Assembly: GCA_905479835.1 (NCBI GenBank)
Contig: CAJQNZ010000040.1
Coordinates: forward strand, 1 to 42,904
Direction: 5' to 3'
Origin: an uncultured Flavobacteriaceae bacterium
GTDB taxonomy: Bacteria; Bacteroidota; Bacteroidia; Flavobacteriales; Flavobacteriaceae
DNA: 42,904 nt
In this document: positions 23,768 to 32,407 of the stretch, in pieces
How the letters are laid out: each line of letters opens with the position of its first letter
Numbering within the stretch: position 1 is the first letter of the stretch
Notes under the pieces: generated by a model
Told to the model about the DNA's origin: nothing
What the model saw: only the letters and a program-made list of their open reading frames with translations
The model's database searches: none
Made by a program: the position numbers and the translations under genes

Positions 23768-25027
23768 ATGTATGCCCTTGTAGATTGTAATAATTTTTAC
23801 GCATCCTGTGAGCGTGTTTTTAAGCCTCAATTGCGTAATAAACCTATCGTCATATTATCTAATAATGATGGCTGTGTCATTGCGCGTAGTGATGAAGCGA
23901 AAGCAATAGGAATTCCTATGGGAGCACCTGCATTTAAATATAAATCCTTTTTTAAGGACAATGATGTTGCCGTTTTTTCTTCCAATTATCCGCTATATGG
24001 AGATATGAGCGATCGTGTCATTTCTATCTTAAAACAGTTTACTCCAGATGTTGAACCGTATAGTATTGATGAGGCGTTTTTAGAGTTTAAAGGCTTTGAA
24101 AATTATGATCTACAATCCTATGGAGAAAAAATACAAAAACGCATTCTTAAATGGACTGGAATTCCGACAAGTGTTGGAATCGCTCCAACAAAGGCATTGT
24201 CAAAAGTTGCCAATAAAGTCGCTAGAAAGTTTCCTAAGGAAACAAATAATGTGTTTATAATACATACAGACGAGCAACGTGTAAAGGCTTTAAAATGGAC
24301 CAAAATTGAATCAGTTTGGGGAATTGGAAGACGATTGTCTAAACGATTGAAATCTCAAGGAATTAAAACTGCTTATGATTTTTCATTGCTTTCTGACGCA
24401 TGGGTTTTAAAAAACTTTTCTATTACTGAACTGAACCTTAAAAAAGATTTAGAAGGCAAGCCAACATTAAAACTTGAAGACACCACAAAATCAAAAAAAT
24501 CAATTGCAACAACGCGAAGTTTTGAAACGACATATTCTGATATAGATAATATCAAAGAACGTGTTTCGACATTTGCCGTAAGTTGTGCAGAAAAATTAAG
24601 AAAACAAAAATCTTCTTGTAATTTAATGATTGTATTGCTCAGTAGTGATCGGCATAAAAAAGATACTGAACAGCATCGAAAATCCATTCATATTGCATTA
24701 CCTAGTCCAACAGACTCCTCGTTAATTCTTTCTAAATATGCAGTAAAAGCCATTGAAAAGGTTTTTAAAAAAGGTGTAAAATATAAGCGTGCAGGAATAA
24801 TTGTAACTGGTTTAGTTCCTACAGACAATCATCAATTAAACTTTTTTGAGGCTCAAAATCCAAAACATACATCTTTAATGAAAGCTATTGATAAATTAAA
24901 TAGTAAATTAGGTGCATCTAAAATTAAACTTGGAAATCAAGACCTGAAGCGTACTTGGAAAATGCGTCAAGAACATTTATCACCAAGATATACAACAGAT
25001 AGTAATGAATTATTAATCATAAAATAA
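23768..25027 (+). CDS. umuC: Y-family DNA polymerase, UmuC-type
   Basis: 419 residues. Palm and finger motifs: MYALVDCNNFYASCERVF at the N-terminus with catalytic Asp6, the NNDGCVIARSDEAKA block, and YSIDEAFLEF with D101/E102. IPTSVGIAPTKALSKVANK lies in the thumb, with a helix-hairpin-helix near VWGIGRRLSKRLKSQGIKT. The little-finger domain and a C-terminal DUF4113 (about 365-418; KRAGIIVTGLVP, LKRTWKMRQEHLSPRYTT) complete the family layout. It is the catalytic subunit of error-prone Pol V. The order is umuC then umuD, the reverse of E. coli. Confidence 0.95.
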   Translation: MYALVDCNNFYASCERVFKPQLRNKPIVILSNNDGCVIARSDEAKAIGIPMGAPAFKYKSFFKDNDVAVFSSNYPLYGDMSDRVISILKQFTPDVEPYSIDEAFLEFKGFENYDLQSYGEKIQKRILKWTGIPTSVGIAPTKALSKVANKVARKFPKETNNVFIIHTDEQRVKALKWTKIESVWGIGRRLSKRLKSQGIKTAYDFSLLSDAWVLKNFSITELNLKKDLEGKPTLKLEDTTKSKKSIATTRSFETTYSDIDNIKERVSTFAVSCAEKLRKQKSSCNLMIVLLSSDRHKKDTEQHRKSIHIALPSPTDSSLILSKYAVKAIEKVFKKGVKYKRAGIIVTGLVPTDNHQLNFFEAQNPKHTSLMKAIDKLNSKLGASKIKLGNQDLKRTWKMRQEHLSPRYTTDSNELLIIK

Positions 25028-25029
25028 TA

Positions 25030-25464
25030 ATGGTAAACTCACAAACTCTTACATTTTTCACTCCTGAAATTCATCAGAATACAGGAGCAACATTTGTAGA
25101 TATAGGTATTTCAGCAGGTTTTCCTTCACCTGCAGAAGATTTTGTTCAAGAACGTGTAAGTTTAGATAAAATACTTGTCAAAAACCAAGAAGCAACTTTC
25201 TTTGCACGCGTCAGCGGACAATCTATGATTGATGCCGGAATTAATGATAAAGATTTATTGGTCATAGACAGAAGTCTAGAGCCTATAAATAATAAAATTG
25301 CGGTCTGTTTTATTGATGGTGAATTCACTGTAAAAAGATTGCGTGTAGATGGAACCAAAGTATGGTTGAAACCTGAGAATCCTGACTACCCTATTATAAA
25401 AATTACTGAAGAAAATGATTTTATGATTTGGGGAATCGTGACCAATGTGATTAAAAGTGTTTAG
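25030..25464 (+). CDS. umuD: UmuD, S24-type auto-cleaving Pol V subunit
   Basis: 144 residues. The self-cleavage site is SAGFPSPA (A29-G30), and the catalytic dyad is Ser65 in VSGQSMIDAGI and Lys102 in GEFTVKRL. The 37-residue spacing equals that of the E. coli Ser60/Lys97. RecA-stimulated loss of the N-terminus yields UmuD', the active partner of UmuC. Starts 2 bases after the umuC stop, so the subunits are co-translated. Confidence 0.95.
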   Translation: MVNSQTLTFFTPEIHQNTGATFVDIGISAGFPSPAEDFVQERVSLDKILVKNQEATFFARVSGQSMIDAGINDKDLLVIDRSLEPINNKIAVCFIDGEFTVKRLRVDGTKVWLKPENPDYPIIKITEENDFMIWGIVTNVIKSV

Positions 25465-25467
25465 CAA

Positions 25468-26004
25468 ATGATTTCCTATAAAAGGGTAGAAACAGATCAA
25501 GAGTTACTACAAATATTAAAACTCCAACAAGCTAATTTTTCATCTTCCATCTCCGAAGTAGAAAAAGTAAAAGAAGGTTTTGTAACTGTGCAACATGATT
25601 TTGATATTTTAAAATTAATGAATGATAAATGCCAACATATTATTGCAATTTATGATACTAATGTTGTTGGATTTGCACTGTCAATGGTAAAAGAATTTCA
25701 AGATAAAATTGAGGTCTTAAAACCTATGTTTGTAGAAATTGAAAAACATAAAAACCCTGAGAAATCCTATCTTGTTATGGGGCAAATATGTGTGGATAAA
25801 GAGTTTCGTAAAAAAGGTGTTTTCAGAGGTATGTATACTTTTATGCGAGATGAATTACACGAACAATATGATGTCTTAATAACAGAGATTGATAGCAGTA
25901 ATGAGAGGTCAATAAATGCGCATCAAGCTATTGGTTTTGAACAATTACATCTATTTACAGCTGATGATCATGATTGGGAGATTGTTGTTTGGAATTGGGC
26001 ATAA
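25468..26004 (+). CDS. GNAT-family N-acetyltransferase
   Basis: 178 residues. The acetyl-CoA-binding A motif is visible as VMGQICVDKEFRKKGVFRGMYTFMRDEL (pyrophosphate loop near residues 110-120), followed by ITEIDSSNERSINAHQAIGFEQ, the typical motif B. The acceptor is unknown. It starts 3 bases after umuD, making it the last gene of a DUF2975-XRE-umuC-umuD-GNAT run, with a palindromic terminator after it. Whether it shares in the damage response is not shown. Confidence 0.88.
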   Translation: MISYKRVETDQELLQILKLQQANFSSSISEVEKVKEGFVTVQHDFDILKLMNDKCQHIIAIYDTNVVGFALSMVKEFQDKIEVLKPMFVEIEKHKNPEKSYLVMGQICVDKEFRKKGVFRGMYTFMRDELHEQYDVLITEIDSSNERSINAHQAIGFEQLHLFTADDHDWEIVVWNWA

Positions 26005-26006
26005 AA

Positions 26007-26032
26007 AAACTCCAAACAATTGTTTGGAGTTT
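26007..26032. terminator. Perfect 26-base palindromic terminator between GNAT and atpC
   Basis: Each arm is AAACTCCAAACAA or its complement, meeting without a loop base at 26019/26020 (a few central bases must open). It serves the two convergent transcripts. Flanked by A-run on the left and T-rich sequence on the right. Confidence 0.8.
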
Positions 26033-26057
26033 AAAGTTTTATTGAAAATAATAGTTC

Positions 26058-26336
26058 TTAATCTGCTAAAATAATTACCTTGTTATCTCTCATTTCAATG
26101 GTTCCTCCTGAGATAGATAAGGTATGTACTTCATCAACTTTGGTAAATTGATCTTGAAAATCTTCATCAATATCAATAGTACTCCCACTTATTTTAATGG
26201 TTCCACTTGCCAATAAAGACACAATAGGTGCGTGATTATTCAGCATTTGGAACTCACCGTTAATTCCTGGTACAGCAACAGAATCTACATTAGAATTAAA
26301 TATAACTGCTTCTGGTGTTACGATTTCTAAAAACAT
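26058..26336 (-). CDS. atpC: ATP synthase epsilon subunit, short form
   Basis: 92 residues: only the N-terminal ten-strand beta-sandwich (MFLEIVTPEAVIFNSNVDSV, PGINGEFQMLNNHAPIVSLL, TLSISGGTIEMRDNKVIILAD). The C-terminal two-helix domain of about 45 residues, which inhibits the enzyme in E. coli and Bacillus, is absent and the stop is clean. Short epsilons occur widely in Bacteroidetes, so this is a family trait rather than damage. It is part of the F1 central stalk. Follows atpD by five bases. Confidence 0.95.
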   Translation of the reverse strand: MFLEIVTPEAVIFNSNVDSVAVPGINGEFQMLNNHAPIVSLLASGTIKISGSTIDIDEDFQDQFTKVDEVHTLSISGGTIEMRDNKVIILAD

Positions 26337-26341
26337 AATTT

Positions 26342-27862
<1,521 letters not shown>

Positions 27863-27911
27863 TTAATATTAGCTTTTAAACGTATTGAGATTCCTCTCAG
27901 TTTTCAAGGTG

Positions 27912-27919
27912 CAAAGATA
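27912..27919 (-). promoter_or_regulatory. -7 box TATCTTTG for atpDC
   Basis: Minus-strand TAnnTTTG match 61 bases before the atpD ATG. The leader between them holds a small GAGA-GGAA-TCTC hairpin. Confidence 0.5.
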
Positions 27920-27964
27920 TGAGTTTTAATTTAAAAATAAATTTATTTTAAATCTTTTTTATAT

Positions 27965-27998
27965 ATAAAAAAAAGCCTTCAAAATGAAGGCTTTTAAA
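27965..27998 (-). terminator. Terminator after the SGNH lipoprotein gene
   Basis: AAAAGCCTTC (27971-27980), loop AAAAT, GAAGGCTTTT (27986-27995). On the minus strand it ends in a run of eight T. Located 22 bases after the lipoprotein stop. Confidence 0.85.
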
Positions 27999-28017
27999 AA
28001 TTAATATTTTTATTTTT

Positions 28018-29493
28018 TTATTGTAATGCTGGAGAGTAATTTGTTGGGTAATCTCCTACATTTGATAACATTCCTGCTGCTTCAAAATTTGAACCATAAG
28101 TTGCATCAATTGCTTTTAAAAATTCATTAGAAAGAAATGCATAACCTCTTGAATTAGGGTGAACTCCATCTAAAGAGAATACTCCTCCTGTTACAAGATC
28201 TGAAGTTAATACGTAATTATCAGATGCCAAACCGCTAGTTGACAATTCTTGCATCAATGCATTTGCATCTACAAATGCAAATCCTAAAGCATCTGCTGCA
28301 GACTTAAGAGTTGCATTAAATGCATCTGTTGCAGCTTTAATTTCTGCCTGTTCACTTGGAACAAGCACCCATTTATCTGCCAATGGAATCGCAACTCCAT
28401 TCACTGTAAAAGGATTTCCAGGTAAAGCTTCAGTACCTATAAAACTAGCTGATGGCAATACAAATAAATCTTCCGCAGTTGCTTGTCTATAATTTGGTAA
28501 ACCAAGTCCTCCTAGATTTGTCAAACTTTCGTCTTCTATAACAACAGCATTATCTGAAGCCTCTATAAAATTAATAGTTCTTTGTGCTACCTCATCTGCA
28601 TCAATTAATCCAAATGACATTGCCAATTGCAATCCACCATTATATTGCGCATATGCTCCATTAACAAGTCCTGCTGTAGCAGCATCTAAAGGAATTACAT
28701 TATGAGTAACCGTCGTAAAATGAGGTGTTGTTTCAACATATGGTATGTTAGCCATTACACCTTGAACATTTGCTTGCTGTAATTCTGCAACTATTGTGTT
28801 AATTGAAAAATCAAATAGCCCTTGAGATGTTGGTCCTGCTGTTGAAGCTCCTGAAGTTGCATATCCTAAGACATCATTGTTTCCAATCCATAAAGTTACA
28901 AAACTTGGTGCTTGAGCTAATGCTAACTGCAAAACACTTGCGTCTGGAGTAGTTCCAGTCATTCTTACAAAATATGGGTTCGCTGTTGCTGGACTAGTAA
29001 ATAATCCATTAAGATTTCCATATCCTGGAGCAATCAAGTGAAAACTTGCTGCACCTGGAACTCCCATATTGTTGAAAGGTCCTGTTGGATTGTTAACCAA
29101 TAAATCTGTTGTTGGCATAATAGGACCGATAATTGATTCTAATGGAAGTGGAGCTCCACCAGTTGTTACTAATCTTGGCCCTAGAATTCTATTTCCTCCT
29201 AGAGAAATACCACCGAAATTATCATTCATTAATGGTTGTGTAAAAGATCCTCCTCCTAAGTACGCAAATTTTTGTGATAAAATATTTGGCATAGAATTTT
29301 CCTGAGTCGCTTTAAATAAAGCACCATCGGTAAATCCTGCTGTCAATGAATTTCCTATCGAAACGTAGGTTGAAAAATCTGCAGAACCTGCAGTTAATTG
29401 AACTGTTTCCTGTACTATTACTGTGTCATCATCATCATCACAAGCTATCAAGCCTACGAAAAGTAATAGTAACCATATATGTTTAATTTTCAT
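28018..29493 (-). CDS. SGNH/GDSL-type outer-membrane lipoprotein
   Basis: 491 residues. Lipoprotein signal ending LIAC at Cys18, followed by an Asp run (DDDDDT) that may help surface export. SGNH blocks: SIGNSLTAGF (block I, with Asn replacing the usual Asp of GDSL, Ser kept), Gly block near GVPGAASFHL, TLWIGNNDVLGYA (Asn block) and DGVHPNSRGYAF (Asp/His of the triad). It is probably an esterase or lipase outside the cell. Co-transcribed behind a TonB receptor with a gap of 11 bases, so it likely prepares or binds the substrate of that receptor. Confidence 0.88.
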   Translation of the reverse strand: MKIKHIWLLLLFVGLIACDDDDDTVIVQETVQLTAGSADFSTYVSIGNSLTAGFTDGALFKATQENSMPNILSQKFAYLGGGSFTQPLMNDNFGGISLGGNRILGPRLVTTGGAPLPLESIIGPIMPTTDLLVNNPTGPFNNMGVPGAASFHLIAPGYGNLNGLFTSPATANPYFVRMTGTTPDASVLQLALAQAPSFVTLWIGNNDVLGYATSGASTAGPTSQGLFDFSINTIVAELQQANVQGVMANIPYVETTPHFTTVTHNVIPLDAATAGLVNGAYAQYNGGLQLAMSFGLIDADEVAQRTINFIEASDNAVVIEDESLTNLGGLGLPNYRQATAEDLFVLPSASFIGTEALPGNPFTVNGVAIPLADKWVLVPSEQAEIKAATDAFNATLKSAADALGFAFVDANALMQELSTSGLASDNYVLTSDLVTGGVFSLDGVHPNSRGYAFLSNEFLKAIDATYGSNFEAAGMLSNVGDYPTNYSPALQ

Positions 29494-29504
29494 GATTGTT
29501 TATT

Positions 29505-32276
29505 TTATAAGTTATTAATTGTCAAAGAAACATAATACTGAGATCCGATGAATCCAGTACCAAATGCCGTAAAGTACTCATCTCCTAGCATATTTGTTGC
29601 TCCTGCTTTAAATGTAGATTTCCATTTTGGTACTTTATAGTTGATCTGAGCATCCAATGTGTGGAATGCTGGAATATCACCATCTCCGAAAGTTGCTTCC
29701 CAGAAATAATCATCACTCCATCTCCAAGAAACATTAAATCCAAAATTCTCAAAAAGATTTGTATTTCCAAATGAAGCTTTTACTTTATGTTCTGGTGTAT
29801 TGAAATTTGTTATAAAGTCAGGATTTGCTTCTTGATCAAAATCTTGTCTTGTAAAAGTATAGTTCGTACTGATATCGTAGTTTCCAAAAATTTTCGTAGA
29901 AAACTCAATAGATGCTCCGTAAGAATTTACATCTACTGCAGAATTCGTATACGTACTATATGCTTGATAGTCTCCGTTTGCAATTGCTGCAATTGAAGCT
30001 CCATTATCACCTACAGTTCCATAATAAGGAGAGATTACTGTTTCCTGAGAAATAAAATCTTCATATTTATTATAATAAGTACTAAAATCAACAATTAACT
30101 TATTGAATTTCCCTCTATAACCAATTTCAGCAGAGGTAACTTTTTCAGGTTTTACTAAGTCTGGATTTGCAATTGCATCAGGAGAAGCCAATACTGCTGG
30201 ATTTCCAGTTGCACCAAGTTCTGTAACGGCACTTAAAGAATAAGAGTTGTTATAAGCAACAGCACCTGTCTGTGTAACAGAACTAGGAGCGCCAAGCAAC
30301 TGACCTGAAGCACTTACATCAAAACTTCTACTATATCTATTTAAATTATCTGGAGCAGAACCTATTAAAATAGCTCTACCTGCATCCAATCCAATAAATA
30401 AATCTTGTGTTGTAGGGTTTCTAAATCCTGTCTGTACAGAAGCTCTTATATTATGGTTTCTGTTTACAGATAAACCTGCAGAAATTCTAGGGGATAAAAA
30501 TCCATCAAAAAACTCAGACTTATCATATCTTGCAGATCCAGTTAATTTTAACTCCATGTCTTCACCCAATTCAATATTTTTTTGAATCTGAGTATACACT
30601 CCGAATTCAGAATATTCTATTGGCCCATCTATATCCGTATAAATAGTTCCAGAAGAGTTCAATTGATATTGTCTATATGAACTTCCTACTTGAATTTCAG
30701 CAATATCAGTTAAATGACTAAAATTATAATTGGCATCAGCATGGTAATATTTTGAAGCATCTTGAAACTTAGAACCTGTAGATAAATCTGGATCATTTAC
30801 ACTTTTATTGAATGCATCAATAAATCCTTGAGATCCTGGCTCAAAACGTCCAGTTTCTGCTTGCGCTCTTGCCGCTGCATGTGATTGCTCCTCAGTAGCA
30901 CCACTTAAAGTAGCTCCTGCGAAAGTTTGTATATATTCTCCAAACCATTGTGTGTCGCTTTTCCATGCTCTATTGATATTTATTCCTGTAAACACCATAT
31001 CATAGGAGTCTCCAGCATCATCAGAAACCACATATCCTCTTACAAAGAAATTATCGTGCTTCACTTCAATTTTATGTTGTTGCTGTTCGAAATTCCTAAT
31101 ATTATATCTATTTGTTCCTTGATAGATTGTATTTCCTGAACCTACTTTTCCTTGGTAAGACAATTCTAAACTAGAATCAGTAATAGGTCGGTAATATAAT
31201 CCCCAATCTGCTTTGATGCTTTCAGCATTGTAGTTTGTCAAGTCACGTTCATTATACCCTGTTCTACTTACTACAACATCTGGAATAATTCCTAATCCTC
31301 CAGAAGCTGCTCTAATATTTGTAGAAACTTCATCTCCATAGACATTGATTCCATTGTAATCTATATTACCTGCTCTTGAACCTCCAACATTCACTCTGTC
31401 AACTTCGCTTGTTGCAGCCCAATCAGTACCTTTTAAATATCCAAAATTCACTTTTGCAGCAAACTTGTCTGAAAATTTATATGCAGCACGAAATCCTAAA
31501 TCATTGTAAGGGTTGTCTCCAGCAGATTCTTGAGAGGTAATTCCGCTTTTTAAATATCCACTAATTCCTGTATGGTCAAATGGATTTTTACTTCTCATAA
31601 AAAGAATTCCATTAAATGCATTGGCACCATATAGAGCAGAAGATGCTCCAGGTAATAATTCAACACTTAATACATCTGTTTCTGTCATCCCTACTAAATT
31701 TCCAATAGGAAAGTTTAAGGCTGGAGTAGAATTGTCCATTCCATCGATTAATTGCATAAAACGTGTATTTGCAAAAGTTGCAAATCCTCTTGTATTAATA
31801 GATTTAAACGTTAAACTATTCGTATTAATATCTACACCTTTTAAATTTTCTAATCCACCATAAAAATCAGCAGAAGCAGTGTTTTTAATATCTCTAAGTC
31901 CAAAACGTTCTACGGTAACAGGAGATTCAAAAATACGCTCTGGTGTTCTAGAAGCAGAAATAACAACCTCATCTAGTGATGTGGTGTTTTCAGACAACGC
32001 TACATTTAAGGATTGGTTGTTCTGAGTCACCTCAACATTTTTAGAAGCATAACCTATTATAGAAACTTCAATAGTAAAAGGAGGCGTTTGCGAAACTTCA
32101 AATGAAAAATTTCCATCAAAATCTGCAGCAGTTCCAGAAGTAGTTCCTACAACATTAACATTAACTCCAGGAATGGGTTGTCCTGTTTGTTCATCAGTAA
32201 CCGTTCCGGAAACTGTAGTTTGTGCTACTAAAACTGTCGAAAATAAGACAGCAATAATGCATAATAATTTTCTCAT
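29505..32276 (-). CDS. TonB-dependent receptor with carboxypeptidase-like N-terminal domain
   Basis: 923 residues from ATG 32274-32276 (MRKLLCIIAVLFSTVLVAQ, a clear signal peptide). An upstream start adding 31 residues would place hydrophobic nonsense before it and overlap the promoter. Residues about 20-105 are a carboxypeptidase D regulatory-like domain (VSGTVTDEQTGQPIPGVNVN). The plug follows (LDEVVISASRTPERIFESPV .. NGILFMRS) and then the barrel, ending QYYVSLTINNL. It imports a large or lipidic ligand, powered by TonB. Its partner is the SGNH lipoprotein rather than a SusD protein, so the pair is not a classical polysaccharide locus. Confidence 0.92.
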   Translation of the reverse strand: MRKLLCIIAVLFSTVLVAQTTVSGTVTDEQTGQPIPGVNVNVVGTTSGTAADFDGNFSFEVSQTPPFTIEVSIIGYASKNVEVTQNNQSLNVALSENTTSLDEVVISASRTPERIFESPVTVERFGLRDIKNTASADFYGGLENLKGVDINTNSLTFKSINTRGFATFANTRFMQLIDGMDNSTPALNFPIGNLVGMTETDVLSVELLPGASSALYGANAFNGILFMRSKNPFDHTGISGYLKSGITSQESAGDNPYNDLGFRAAYKFSDKFAAKVNFGYLKGTDWAATSEVDRVNVGGSRAGNIDYNGINVYGDEVSTNIRAASGGLGIIPDVVVSRTGYNERDLTNYNAESIKADWGLYYRPITDSSLELSYQGKVGSGNTIYQGTNRYNIRNFEQQQHKIEVKHDNFFVRGYVVSDDAGDSYDMVFTGININRAWKSDTQWFGEYIQTFAGATLSGATEEQSHAAARAQAETGRFEPGSQGFIDAFNKSVNDPDLSTGSKFQDASKYYHADANYNFSHLTDIAEIQVGSSYRQYQLNSSGTIYTDIDGPIEYSEFGVYTQIQKNIELGEDMELKLTGSARYDKSEFFDGFLSPRISAGLSVNRNHNIRASVQTGFRNPTTQDLFIGLDAGRAILIGSAPDNLNRYSRSFDVSASGQLLGAPSSVTQTGAVAYNNSYSLSAVTELGATGNPAVLASPDAIANPDLVKPEKVTSAEIGYRGKFNKLIVDFSTYYNKYEDFISQETVISPYYGTVGDNGASIAAIANGDYQAYSTYTNSAVDVNSYGASIEFSTKIFGNYDISTNYTFTRQDFDQEANPDFITNFNTPEHKVKASFGNTNLFENFGFNVSWRWSDDYFWEATFGDGDIPAFHTLDAQINYKVPKWKSTFKAGATNMLGDEYFTAFGTGFIGSQYYVSLTINNL

Positions 32277-32299
32277 AATATAAATTGTATTAGTTATCA

Positions 32300-32345
32300 A
32301 CGTTGCAAAATACAATTTTTTTTGGATTAGAATCAAATGAATAAA
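32300..32345 (-). promoter_or_regulatory. Candidate promoter of the TonB receptor/SGNH operon
   Basis: The minus strand has TTTG (near 32336), about 21 bases, then GTATTTTG (near 32307-32314), an off-by-one match to TAnnTTTG, about 30 bases before the ATG. The rest of the 131-base gap to the protease stop is A/T-rich with no ORF. Confidence 0.35.
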
Positions 32346-32407
32346 TAAAAATAATTTATTTATATGCATTGTAAATTGAAGTATGATGAAATATGTATAG
32401 CTATTTT

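Noticed and set aside
32277-32369. Upstream start adding 31 residues to the TonB receptor
   Set aside because: The extension would precede a complete signal peptide and overlaps the likely promoter.
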